Source: Gnetum montanum (lineage: Eukaryota > Streptophyta > Gnetopsida > Gnetales > Gnetaceae). From it: a stretch of DNA of 64,000 bases. Under the pieces are notes generated by a model. It ran no database searches and was not told the origin of the DNA. It saw only the letters and a list, made by a program, of their open reading frames with translations. Positions 11,666 through 22,929 of this stretch are shown piece by piece (position 1 is the stretch's first letter; each line of letters starts with the position of its first letter). The stretch spans positions 137,058 to 201,057 of the forward strand of contig MNCI01023875.1 in the NCBI GenBank assembly GCA_015680685.1. The letters run 5' to 3'. The position numbers and the translations under genes are program-made.

Positions 11666-11666
11666 T

Positions 11667-11684
11667 AGGTGCCGTTTCCAGGGA
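11667..11684 (+). other. Primer binding site, tRNA-Asp type
   Basis: aggtgccgtttccaggga directly after the LTR is a decayed form of TGGCGCCGTTGCCRGGGA, complementary to the 3' end of plant tRNA-Asp. It is better preserved in element C. Confidence 0.7.
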
Positions 11685-12072
11685 CTAAGTGTTTGTGCGC
11701 TAAGTAGAACATAGGAAATCACTCACATCATTGGGAGCTTAAATAAACCTTCAAGTTAACTAAGAAAAATTTTATAATGGTTAAATTGCACACCGATAAC
11801 ACACAATGTCTTCTTCTTCTTCTCATAAGAGCAACACATCACCTAGGGATCATACAAAGAACAGTCAGCAATCTAAAATGCATAACCTAAATCTGCCAGT
11901 TCCTCAACAATACTGAGTGGTATATACTCATCCTGATGAGTACATACCAAAATTTACCTTTATCCTATATCAAGACGATTAGCTACGATGGAGAGATTTT
12001 CAAGCTAACATAATGTTACCTTCAGATCGATCAGTTTCCAACATGCTCCTCCGTGCTTTGGCATAAATTGAC

Positions 12073-13770
12073 ATGACACAGTTCTATGTTGAATACGTTA
12101 TAGGAAACTTTGATACAAGGGATTATCATCCCATAGAAGCACAACGTATGAGGGACTTAAGGAAGGAGAGCCAACATACACTGTTGAAGGGCAAGGAGGT
12201 CCCGCACATCCTAAGTGAAATGGGAGATGGTGAACCACTTATAATAGGTCCTCTATCGAAAGATGTTCCCCCTTCTAATGATAATGAGGAGGTGGGGTAT
12301 TAGAACCTACAATCAACGATACACAACCCTAGTTCTGACCCCCATGAACGCCAACTATTCAATGAGGGAACAAAAATACATGACAAGGATGGGCACTCAG
12401 ATCATCATCATGATCGGGGTTGAAGCCATAGAAGAGAAGGTAGGAAACATCATCATAGAGATGATTCTTCTTCTTCTTCCCCTTCTTCACATCACTCACC
12501 CTCTTCTTCCACATCTGGGCATAGCCATCATGAGCACAATGATGAGGATAGAGGTAGGCAAAATGAGAGACCTCGAAAAGAGAGTCGAGAGAGAGGACAA
12601 GGGCATGAACAAAGGAAAAGTAGGGAACAACGCAAACATCACAGGTGTCATGAAAGAGATGATCATGATGAACCCCTACTTGCCACCCGAAGCATGCTAG
12701 ATATAACAGAGGTAGTGAGAATACCAACAAAGCATTTAAAAGATAGTCGAATCAAGCGCTTAGAAATGAACAACATTCCATGCTTCGAAGGGGGATACAA
12801 CACTAATCTGCAACATCATTTATAGGTATTCCACGATGCCTAAACCTTGCAAAATATAGAGAGCGAGTGGCAGAAACTCAAGTTGTTTTCCAGGACACTC
12901 ACCAAGGAAGCAGAGAGGTGGTACCAATCCTTAGAACCAGAAACCATTAGGAGGTGGAGTACAATGTTAGAACTCTTCAATGATAAATATCAAATGTCCT
13001 CTATAGTGTCTAATTTTCTTAAGAAGATCCAAGGATGGAAGCAAGGTACTCATGAACCCTTGGATGCTACCATGGGCCGCTACTATGCATTGTTACATCG
13101 TTGCCCTGACCATGGTTAAGCACAATGGGATCAACTCAGCCACATCGTAGATGGGCTAAGGCATGAGACTAGGAAAACCCTTGGGACTTATGCCCAAGGG
13201 AGATTATTAGAACTTAGAGCCCATGAGATACATTGCTTTTTGGAGCAAGTAGCCAAAGAAGAAGGTGAGCTACGAGAAAGGGAAAGTGTGGAAGAATACA
13301 ACCGTGATCCCTCTCTTCAAAAGAAGGGAGTGAGATTTTGTGATGAAGAGGATGAGTCACCACTCAAAGAGTTGGTGAACAGAAAAACCTTGTCGATTCA
13401 AAAACTAACAATCGAAGTATTGACTAAGGTAAATCAATTATGAGATTCCTTAGACTCCAGACTTGAAACTCTCTTGAAAATCGTAGAAGAGTCTAAGGAG
13501 GAATGAAGTAGTGACAAGAACAAGACAAAGTGGTGAGATTTAGGCCCTGCACATAACAGGGGTAAGGGAAAAATTACTATCTCCAATGAGGCTGTGGATT
13601 CAGACACAGACGATGACGGTGGATGTGAGATCTGCCACTATGACCATCCTAAGGGATGTTGTCCAATCATCTCACATCTATAAGAGTCTGGGGTGTATGC
13701 ACTCAACTTAAGACTCAAAAGATGGTAGACACCCTGTAGGTTACCTTATCCTCAAGGTAACCCAAGATAA
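12073..13770 (+). pseudogene. Gag of element A
   Basis: A retrotransposon gag polyprotein that stays in one frame for about 566 codons with several in-frame stops. At roughly codons 95-190 there is a low-complexity region rich in H, S, R and D. The capsid-like core follows: WQKLKLFSRTLTKEAERWY, then WSTMLELFNDKYQ, then HEPLDATMGRYYALLHRCP, the pattern of the retrotransposon gag family. Near 13625 a zinc-knuckle-like CEICHYDHPKGCC follows an acidic stretch. Gag would form the particle and bind RNA. The same order occurs in element C at 44786. The reading frame is cut at 13774 by an F-family LTR; the proline-rich tail appears again at 16975. Confidence 0.8.
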
Positions 13771-13773
13771 TTT

Positions 13774-15203
13774 TGTTGGTGACCGTTTGGGACGTGACCA
13801 CCAATGAGTGTCCTCAAACAGGATTTAGGTGCCTGCTGATCTCTGGCAACACCAAGGCCCAAATACCTCCAAATAAACTCAGTAGTTAATGTGAGTATGT
13901 GTACGTGCTATTACGGTGTGCGGTTGTGTGAAATGTAATGATTGCATTGTGAGTAAACTACAAATGACTTACTTTAAAGAGATTCAGCCAACTTTGCCAA
14001 GTACTGTGAGTTGTTGAAAGTTTCCTATTTTATTCAACTGCCTAGTCTATGTGGTCCTTATAATACCTAATTGTAACAAATAAAATTTTGTGAAAACATT
14101 TGAGCACAAATCTGCAAATCTACTCCTAATTTTCCCCAGAGAAAGAGATAGTTCCACAAGAAAACTAGAAATAGAGTAAGATTCGATGGAAATAAACAGA
14201 AAAGAAAGGAAAGCAGATTTGTGTAGACCTCAAATATTTAAACAAGGTAAAATGACACGAGTAAACACTTCGCAATAAAGCTATCCCAAATTCAATATCT
14301 ACGAATTGTTCAAACTTCCAAGGCTCAAACAAGCAATATCTTCAAGACAATCCTACTATGCTACCAAAAATTGCTGCGTAAACTACCACGTACGAGACTC
14401 CATTTTGACTAGATAATAGATGTCAACGATTGCATTCAAACAGAACCTTTAAAAGACTTGACAATTTCTGATTGAAATACCACGGGAATTCACTTTAAAG
14501 ATAAAAAGAAGCTATTCTGGTCCCATCAAAATACCAAAGATTTTCTGAACCCTCTTGACTACTGAATTGTTTAATGGCATGACTACAAGCAGAGGCTCTC
14601 TTACAACAATCCCAATAGCAGTTCCCACACGTTGCACAATAACAAAATTTACTACTAAAATGCTCTTAAGGCTTTTAAACACAAGCGCTTCTATGGAAAA
14701 ATTTTAATAGAAATTTCTATCGGGCAACAAGAACAGTAAGAGCAATCTAAAAATCCCAAAATTACTTGCCAAGGATGATACTATCTAAACCACTAGCTAA
14801 AAAATTTAAACAAAACAAAAATAAAACATAACTCACAGGACTATGAAAAAGAGGCTGAAATATTTTCTTTAGCAAGCCATCTTACAAGTAATCTTCTTTA
14901 CAATGCTCTTCTCAAGACCTAAAGTGTGTCTTCAAGTGAGAGCCGAAGTGCTAACTAGTAGCCTTCAAAAGTGTGATCTCCAAAAGTGTGATGTATGAGA
15001 CTTTCCAAGAGTCCTCTCCTCTTCTTTTTTCTTTACCCATGAAGCCTTTTTATAAAGTTTGCAAGGTAGTTACATGCCAAAATATCCTAGCTAACTTTTC
15101 TCCCAAGTAAGGAGGTTACAACTTACCCATTTAGTTAGGAGGAGGAAGTTATGTAGTTAGGAAGTTAGGAAGTTATACATAAAATTAGGAGAAATTGCTA
15201 ACA
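13774..15203 (-). repeat. Solo LTR F2 inserted in gag of element A
   Basis: Second copy of family F, starting tgttggtgacc and ending gctaaca, so the ends are inverted (TGTTRG). It shares with F1 the minus-strand TATA box (about 15044-15057) and more than 1 kb of high identity. It carries about 40 bp near the left end that F1 lacks. The flanks aattt and ttaaa do not match as a TSD, so the insertion may have been followed by a deletion or joined to the next unrelated segment. Confidence 0.65.
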
Positions 15204-16970
15204 TTAAATGTAATGTGAGATTATAAATATCATAATTATTTTAAATATTTTAACATCAATATTGCAAATATTTTTATGAATAGTAACCTATATATATAAT
15301 TAAAAAAATTTCTAAGTCTTGGAATAATAATTAAATTAAAGGTGAGTTTTTAAACCAAGGCTTCACACTATAGGTATTTTAATGGTTATAATATATATAT
15401 ATATATATATATTGATTAATTTGTGTGATATTTAAACCACCGATGCTTTCCTAAAGTTATACACGAGTGGTAGTAATAAGATAATTTTACATAAACCTTG
15501 GTGCAAATGTGAGTGAAAGAGGCAGAGTTAATGGCTAAAAATAATCTTCTTCGTCTTCCCTGGTAATCGACTGGTTCATTTTTTTTCTTATCTTTGCACA
15601 AAATTGGTAAAAACTGCCACGTACTCTAACCCGCCATTCTAGTGCTAACTCCTGCAATTGTGGATTGTTGGACACAGCCACGCTGCCGGAGTTTAACATA
15701 CAACACTGGCCCTAGCCTCTCTCCTTTTTTTTCTGTAACTCGAATATGAATTTCTTGCTTGCCCTATAGAAAATATGTCTGTTACGAAAATATCCAGGAA
15801 AGCAGCAGACAAGAACAGATCGATAACACGAGCCTTTTTGGAGGTTACTGATGCTCATGATCGCCATTTTGAAAAAAACAAGGTGCAGAGATTCATCATT
15901 TCCGGGACAGTGTGCATTGGCCTCATCAAATTGGCTCCTGCGTGTAGATCCAAGATCCATGTGGGTGCCTCCATGCGGTAGAAGTTGTGCTGCTTGAAAG
16001 GGCCACAAATGAAGAAGAAACCGATGCATCCACCATTGGCCATTATGCCATATATGTGGCCCCGTGCATTGTGCACGTGTCTCTTGTAAATGCATCGGTT
16101 TAACCCACCCGCTCAGTGCACCAATAGAACAGTCTTATTGCCGTAAATTGTTGCATAAAGACAAGAGTGTGATTCTGGTTTCAGGCAGAAGGAAATACTG
16201 GTTTTGGCTACGACTAATGTTCTTCATTGTTTTGGCCACCGCAACCCCAAATTTACAAACAGCAGCTCTGACGGAAGCACCTCAAAACCATACACATGCC
16301 CTTCTCTACGGATTTCCGGAATACAAATTTTTTGTGATACTGATTGTAGTCTGTCTGCCGTCAAAAATAAATTTCAGCAAGAAACTTCGGCTTTAGAATG
16401 GGTTTAATGCACTCCCATGACGATTTCCTGGTGTGAATTAAAACCGCTACCATTACTGCATTCTTGAAATCTGTGTTCTTGAAATATATTGAGAAACAAC
16501 ATTGGATTTTGCTTTCATTTTTATGCAGTTTGCTGGTGAAGTCGGACGGAATTAGAAACGGAATTAGAATGGTCAGTGGCAGAACTACCATTTTCCGTAT
16601 TAGTCTTATTCCGAGACTCAGCAACGCTAAGTATTTTATTGCCAATCATTTCTTTCTGCTCTAAATTCAAGTTAGGTCCATTTGCTCTGAAATCACCTGT
16701 TCTATGAATGAATTCATCCTGCATTTTACTACCGTATTACTCAAACCCCTCAATCTTACACAAAGAAATCAGTTGCTTTCTTCCTGCTCGCTCGGGTGAA
16801 TAATGTGAATAATATAACTTTTGTTTGCTAAAGAGATAATTTGGCACTTTATTTTCATATCCCAATAAGGCCTCAACAGCATTTTATTTAGTAGAGAATA
16901 ACTCCCAAACATTCTTCAACCAACTTTTAAGCTATATGTTTTACTTTCAAATTCTTAAACACTAGTTATT
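15204..16970. other. Unrelated low-copy-looking segment inside element A
   Basis: AT-rich up to about 15450, including (AT)n near 15392-15411, then about 1.3 kb with a higher GC content typical of gene or gene-flank DNA. Both strands have modest open frames (for example minus 15855-16076 and plus 15775-15981). I recognise no domain in any of them. No counterpart exists at this place in element C, so it is foreign to the element: a captured host fragment or a further insertion. Confidence 0.45.
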
Positions 16971-16974
16971 CCAA

Positions 16975-17390
16975 TTTTAGATATGATAGTCCAACTGTTC
17001 CATGAAATGGCCAAATGTGCCAACAAGTTCCACCAACCATTGACATACTATGCAAGTGGAACTCCCCCACAACCCATTGGACAACACCAGTAGTGGCAAT
17101 ACCCACAGTCATGGGGGATGCCACCACCGACACAACAGTACCCTTACTGGAAACCTGATCCTTACGGCTATTATGTGTAGCAGCCGATTTCTCCAAGTGA
17201 CTTTATGGATCACACAATTCCCCAACGTCACTACCAAGTTTGGGAGTACTTTAGGAGGACTCCTTCTCCTCCGAGTGGCACCCCACATACTTACCATCCT
17301 CCAACTCCATCTGCACCTCTTCCACTGGTAGTTCCCATAAAACCTCCTGCTCCAACAATGCAAGGGGAACTCCCCACTCAACCATAACAA
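16975..17390 (+). pseudogene. Proline-rich C-terminal part of gag, element A
   Basis: Gag coding resumes here with FHEMAKCANKFHQPLTYYAS. PQSWGMPPPT follows, matching SQSWGNPP in gag of element C at about 46025, and then a proline- and tyrosine-rich tail. Frames shift between pieces and stops are present. In an intact element this links gag to the protease that follows at 17536. The piece is separated from the main gag by F2 and the unrelated segment. Confidence 0.65.
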
Positions 17391-17535
17391 TGTTATGTTA
17401 CAGAGAGCCGTAACCATTCAACCCAATGCTGGTTCTGACAACCGTAAAAAGAGAAGACCTTTCTTCAGAACCAAGCCCAAAAAAGCTCTCACAATAACAA
17501 GCGGTTGAGTCTATGTACACTCCTCCACCATCTAA

Positions 17536-18106
17536 AACTTCGGAGCACACTTCAGTCCAATATCAGAGCTTCACACATACGGTTATGTAACGCATACCAT
17601 AACCGACTGGATTAAGGTAGGCCACCTTTCCAGGAAACTCTTTAATCTTGGAAGCCCCTTCATCTATTTACAAATTTTTAGAAACAAACCACATAAGGCT
17701 CTTCTTGACTCAGGTTTTGGAGTCAATTTAATATCACGAGAAATGTATCAAGCCTAGAACCTGCCCCAACTTAAGAAGAGCAACATTCAACTGGAGCTGG
17801 CAGACCAGTCCATCACCATTCCCTTGGGATTGGTGGAAGACATAGTTACCACTATGTGTGGTTGGTCCTACCAAGCTGATTTTCTGGTGATCAAAGTCAA
17901 CAATAACGAAGGGGACTTCCCAATTATAATGGGAAGGGCATAGCTAAGCACAATAGATGCATGCCTTAGGATCCGCGATCTTTCCTTGGAGATATCTAAG
18001 GTAAATATATATGGAAAGATAGAGAAGAAGAATTTTCGGCATCTCTTCAATGTAATAGGTGTGCCCACGAAAGACAAATTCAAAGGTGCTTGTATGTAGC
18101 ATGCAC
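17536..18106 (+). pseudogene. Retroviral-type aspartic protease of element A
   Basis: One frame runs from 17536 to a stop at about 18104 with two internal stops (17755 and about 17941). It reads KALLDSGFGVNLISREMY, the active-site loop of retropepsins (D-S/T-G), then LELADQSITIPLGLVEDI, then FPIIMGRA with a stop where the family has a (I/L)LGRPFL box. This is the order of plant Gypsy/Athila-type proteases, which cut the Gag-Pol precursor. The normal alanine or glycine after DSG is replaced by F. Reverse transcriptase should follow but does not: within about 230 bp the sequence becomes the 3' noncoding part of the element. Confidence 0.8.
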
Positions 18107-18384
18107 ACCAATAGTAGACACCCCGTGGTTGATAGCTACTAGAAAGAGCAACCCAATATGCACGAAACGAATTGGGGGTATAACTCATACCAACAACGAA
18201 GGCATAGACACATTGGAATATGAGCGTCGCCAACTTCCACCCCTTAATCTAAGAACATCAATTGGGAGAAGTTGGACACTTTTAAGAAATTTAAATAAGT
18301 GCCCATTATTTTGGATCTCTCCCTTTCCATTCAGTCATGGGGGAGATGGCCACCTATGCTGATCATTGGAGGCCCTCAGTTCTT

Positions 18385-18500
18385 TTTATTTTTTGTTTTA
18401 CACATTTTTGTTTTCCCCGTTTTTGTTTTACAAGTTTTTGTTTTACACGTTTTTGTTTTACACGTTTTTGTCTTACACATTTTTTCTTTACAAATTTCTT
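18385..18500 (+). repeat. T-rich tandem repeat (ttttgttttacacgt)n
   Basis: Five or more units of about 15-17 bp. Equivalent T-rich tracts lie at the same relative place in element C (about 46825-46920) and, on the minus strand, in element E (61300-61530). It is therefore an old structural part of the family just after the coding region. Confidence 0.8.
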
Positions 18501-18599
18501 TAACTTTTCTTGTTTTTGTTTTCCAAATTTCTTTAACTTTTCTTGTTTTGTTTTACAACATCGTTATACTTTTTCATTTTTTATGTGTGCGTGTGTGAT

Positions 18600-20338
18600 C
18601 CACCTTGTAAGTTTGTCATCCAATAAGTGTTCTTCTCAATGGTATGAATTATTTTTCATTGATTGCTAATGTTTGGTTTTTACCTTTATGTTATGATGTT
18701 GATACTAAGGCATGTTTCTTTTGATATGGCAAGCAATGAGTCGACTTCATCCATCCATCCACAAGTTCTATGGTCTCTCTTGGCTTGGAAATGTACAGTC
18801 CCTTTCTAATAAGAACTTTAACAAACCAGTGACTAGGCACTTCTCAAACTAAGGAAGGACTCAAGGTTTGAAAAGGGTGTCACTTCAAGGGAACTTGATG
18901 CCTTTGTGTTGGCCATTTTCTTAGGTGCTTGGATGTTTTCTTCTCGAGTTTTCTTACCGTTCAGATATTACCCAATTATCGAAAGCTGAGACAATAAAAA
19001 TAATAAGTCTTTGCATGGTGTGGTTCACACACACACACACACATATATAAAGAGAGAAAAGTGAGAATTCAAAGCACACCCCTTAGATGGAATAATTCCT
19101 TGGGCTACAAGCACTGGTTATGGAACTAAAAATTTTTCCTCTAACTAAGGCTCTTCTCGCTTCCCATTCTCTCCTCATTCGTTTCGTCAGAATAGTGGTG
19201 GCTTTTGGGGGAAGCATTCTTGTTATTCAAGGGGATGGATTAGCCGAATGCACTGATGCGAAGTCACTGGATGTGGTTGGTTTGAGGATGGAGTTGGTAT
19301 GAGATTTGCTAAGTCACATTAATCATGAAACACACAAGCGGCTGTACACCACATTGTTCTTGGGATTCCATTCCATTCTCTTCTCTCCACCCTTCTCTCC
19401 ATTGTTCACCTCATTGCTGGTTGTATCATTAGTGTATATTTTGGTTGACGCATTGTTTTCTTTTTGGTAAATTCTTGCAGTTAGGACTTTAACTCTTGTT
19501 CCAAATGACATTCCTAGAGCCTACAAACTCTTTGAATGCGGGTTTGTTAGGGCATTAAGGGCATGAGCCTGCTTTGGGGAGGACCCACTAACATTCCTAT
19601 TTGGGGCACTAGTTAAATTCTTTTCCCTAACATTTTTTGCAATCTATTTTATTTTGTTCATTTCCATTTTGACATCCATTTCATCGATTTCATAGTTGTC
19701 CCTTTTATCTATCTTTCTTATTCCTTTTCTTTCTCCATTCTAATGCTACTGGAGGTTCATGATTAGTCATGGGGGTACGTGGCCCGTTTTTTTCGATTTT
19801 CTCCTAGCCCCTATTTTTTCAATTTTTTCCTAACCCCTACACCTTTAGTAGTCACCCTTAATATATCTCCAGATCCACAATCAGCCATACCACAACCTAG
19901 CCAATGGACTTTCACCGAAGCAAGGTATCAACTACATTGGAATTTATTTACCCTTGCTAATATAAGATTGTGTTGTGTGTGCAGATGGCAATCATATAAC
20001 AACGGAGGGGATCCTGAAGGAACACTTAGAGTGGAGTAGCGCTGAAACAGCTATGCAAGGAGCAAGATCGATGGCGTGCTTATGGATGGACAATGAAAGG
20101 TGCAATCTTGGCCTTGGCACCAGCAACAATTCTTTCTCTCTCTCTCTCTTTCTCAGCTGCCAAATGAGGCCTGATGTCAATGTAATAAGGTGTTCACTCT
20201 TGTTGTCATGAACACCAGTTTTGTTGTGTCTTGTACTGATGATCTATTCACATGTCATCCCATTAGTTCCATTTGAGTCAATAATCCCATACCTTCCCGA
20301 TATTATTGTAAAGAACTCAAGGACGAGTTTTCATTTAG
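18600..20338 (+). other. 3' noncoding region of element A, with a stub of the extra ORF
   Basis: Contains blocks conserved in C and E: ttcaaagcacaccccttaga near 19070 (in E near 60890, minus strand) and cctgctttggggaggaccca near 19569 (in C near 47821). A CA repeat runs into tatataaa near 19030-19048. At 19983 tgtgtgcagATGGC matches the start of the extra ORF in C (tgattgcagATGGC at 48678), but the ORF itself is almost wholly deleted. Confidence 0.6.
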
Positions 20339-20349
20339 TCATGGGGGTA

Positions 20350-21167
20350 TGATGGGACGCGATATCGCATCGACCGCGATATCACGTACGCGATATTGCG
20401 GCAGTTGCGATATCGCATCCTCCACCACGATATCATGCCATCATATCTATAAATAATAGGCAACTCTCCCTTGTTTCATCATCCTAGGCTAGACAGTAGG
20501 GAAATTCTAGTAGATTGATCACTCCAGAGATAGAATATTTTCCATGTGCCCGTAGTAGGAGTCCTAAAGTGAACAGATCTTTATTCAAGTAAACATTGTA
20601 CCTGAACACAAGTTTGTGTACAGCAATAAAGATGAGCTTCTTTGATAAACCTTACAGTAGGCTAATTAGGATTTTATTTATTGTTATTTATTATCTATTA
20701 TTTACATGTTTTATTAGTTATTTACTACTTTCTCTCTCAACCCTTCTCTCCTAGTTAAGTGCCTCAGTACCACCACTTCGAGCACATGCGTTACACATGG
20801 TGATCCTAGCAACGATTAGCATTTGGTAACCACTGTTGCATTGGTTTAGGGTGTGAATGGTAAGCGGAAACAAATGCTGATCCTAGGTTAATTTAGACTT
20901 AGTTCGTTAGTTAGAGTTAGTCGATTAGTCTCTCAACCCTTCACCTCAATAGCATAAGAGATAAAACATAAAAAGACTATAAAAATCATATACCTTATAC
21001 TTACTTAACCATACATCATGACAAATACAAGTCTAGGAAGACAACGAATAATTAACCTTAAGTGTTCCATGAGGCGTGTAGGCACTTAGTTTGCAGAGTT
21101 CGACCAAATCGTGCGTGTTACGCTCATTTTCGTATGGTTGAGTGTAGGGGTACCTCGCCACTCATCA
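20350..21167 (+). repeat. 3' LTR of element A
   Basis: Follows the polypurine tract tcatgggggta (20339-20349). It starts TGATGGGACGCGATATCGC and ends actCATCA. TATA box near 20450 and aataaag near 20625. The TSD catac follows at 21168-21172. Confidence 0.9.
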
Positions 21168-21616
21168 CATACTTTGTTTTCCTCTCATTGTTTCATGAAC
21201 ACTTTATGTTGGTAGATATGAACTTCTTCTTAAAATATTTTACTAAGAAATGATGAGTTAATATGCATTTGATTTTTTGACTTCAAATAATGAAGTTTAG
21301 CTCAACATTGATTCCATTAAACAATTTTGATTAAAATTTTTCATCACTTATCATTATTTTGAAACTCGCCCTTTATAATTTCTAAATAGGATCCTAAACT
21401 AGTTTAACATGTACATCCAAACAGTACCATTGAATAATTGTAAACATTTGAAAAAAATGTTCACCATGCTCAACAAGGAATATATGATGACTAAACTATT
21501 CTTCTAACACCTCAAAAGAATTATAAACTATAGTAAATAGTTCATTGTTAAACCTTTATTAAGGTGAACTTTAACATGGAGTCTATGGGCTCTTTTTGAA
21601 TAATCAAATTCCTGAC
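21168..21616 (-). pseudogene. Copia element G: reverse transcriptase N-terminal side
   Basis: The minus strand reads QMHINSSFLSKIF, a stop, then EEVHIYQHKVFM and ENKV, the equivalent of QMDVKSAFLNG.L.EEVY...QP.GF in Copia reverse transcriptase. It ends exactly where VCKLNNALYGLK resumes at 10832, across element A. Farther upstream (21300-21616) the frame is too decayed to read. A truncated A-type LTR cuts it at 21617. Confidence 0.7.
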
Positions 21617-22059
21617 TAATGGGACGTGATATTGCATGAGCCGCGATATCGCGTACACGATATCGCGTCGTCCCCTACGATATTGTGTACGCAATATCGT
21701 AGTCCACCGCCATATCTATAAATAAGAGGTAGCACTCCCCTTATTGATAATCCTAGGCTTAAAGTAGCAAAGCTCTGGTGGATTGATCACCCCAGAGACA
21801 GATTATTTTCCATGTGCCTGCAGTAGGAGTCCCCAAGTGAATAGATCTTTATTCGAGCAGCTTTGTACCTAAACGTAAGTTGTGTACAGCAATAAAGACG
21901 AGCTTTGTGGATAAACCTTGCAGTACATGGATAGGTTTTATTATATGCTATTTCTTACATGTTATTTATTACCTGTTGTTAGCACGGCATGAGTACGACT
22001 TGATTACGAGCATTTACGAATGTGTACGGCTAGTCAAGGAATCAGCTACTCATTGCAAT
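21617..22059 (+). repeat. Truncated A-type LTR ending at an assembly gap
   Basis: It starts taatgggacgtgatattgc (TGATG with one change), with GATATC palindromes, tctataaataag and caataaagac in the usual order. It stops at the N at 22060 before the usual CATCA end. About 400 bp of LTR are missing. Confidence 0.75.
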
Positions 22060-22060
22060 N
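22060..22060. other. Single N, assembly join
   Basis: The LTR stops here and unrelated AT-rich sequence starts, so the N probably stands for a gap of unknown size. Confidence 0.7.
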
Positions 22061-22544
22061 TTAATTTTTCTTTTACAAAAGAATGGAATCCTAGAATTTA
22101 TAGGATGCAATTCTTATAGTCTTAAGTTGTGAGTGATACCTTATTTGCTATCATCACTACTAAACCAAAGTTTATGGAAATAAATCTCAAGCCTTCCACT
22201 TGTAATTTGTAATGTGAAAATGCTAATATGCTACCAACAATATTATGGGTCATTGTATTGATTACCATTTTCATTTTTAAGTATTTTCATTTCTTGAAAT
22301 TAAGGCTCACTATTACCTATGTTATGCCTTTTAGAATTAACATTTGTGTAAAGGAAACAGAAAAAAAAAGGAAAAATGTAGTAGGCTATATGCTTAAGAA
22401 ATATGTAATTTTCTTAAGACAAGAAAACATGGGGTAATAGCACAACCCCTATGAGAAGCATGTAATCATAGTTTCAAGATATTAAAATATACCATATAGT
22501 AACTACAATTTATATCTTATATTTTATTAATGCTTAAAACCAAT

Positions 22545-22612
22545 GAGGAGTTAACTTAGTGGTAAGACTTCTAAATTTGAAAACTCCAAGTTATGGGTTC
22601 AATTTTGATGGG
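22545..22612 (+). repeat. tRNA-like SINE head
   Basis: TTAACTTAGTGGTAAGAC resembles the pol III A box and, about 30 nt on, GGGTTCAATTTTG resembles the B box. The 3' body is not defined. Confidence 0.4.
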
Positions 22613-22743
22613 CAATATTAAGTTATAATGTTATATCTTAGATATAAGCATTATAACCTAAGAAGCCATTACATTAATGACTAACTCTTAAAGTTGTATC
22701 CATACCTATTTATTTTCCTTAACTAAGTCTAACCAATCAAAAA

Positions 22744-22800
22744 GCTACACCTAGCTCAATTAGTGCAATCATAAGATTGGTATCCCATGTATTAGGTTGA
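22744..22800 (+). repeat. Second tRNA-like SINE head
   Basis: CTAGCTCAATTAGTGCAA resembles the A box of plant SINEs and AGGTTGAAAACC a decayed B box. Weak on its own, but it lies within 200 bp of a similar element. Confidence 0.3.
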
Positions 22801-22929
22801 AAACCAAATATTAGCACCCCATGTTGAGTTTCAATTTGAATTTAAAAAGAAAAATAAAAAAAACATTTGGCAAAAATGAATTACATGCAATAGTGATAGC
22901 GCTTTTAGTTGGGGAAAAACAAAACTTAC

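Larger units (their letters stand above)
10833..21167 (+). mobile_element. LTR retrotransposon A (Gypsy-type, non-autonomous), TSD catac
   Basis: A full-length element of about 10.3 kb. It has LTRs of 833 and 818 bp starting TGATGG and ending with CATCA (CCTCA in the 5' copy), a primer site, gag, an aspartic protease relic and a polypurine tract. Direct repeats catac flank it at 10828-10832 and 21168-21172. No reverse transcriptase, RNase H or integrase is visible: the protease runs almost directly into 3' noncoding sequence. An F-family LTR (13774-15203) and 1.8 kb of unrelated sequence lie inside gag. The LTRs are clearly diverged and every ORF carries stops, so it is old and inactive. Confidence 0.85.

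Noticed and set aside
12359-12730. Minus-strand open frame of 123 codons
   Set aside because: It is antisense to the H/S/R-rich part of gag, whose plus frame continues on both sides.
18299-18669. Plus-strand open frames rich in F, V and L, seemingly membrane-like
   Set aside because: They come from the T-rich tandem repeat; hydrophobicity is a by-product of poly-T codons.
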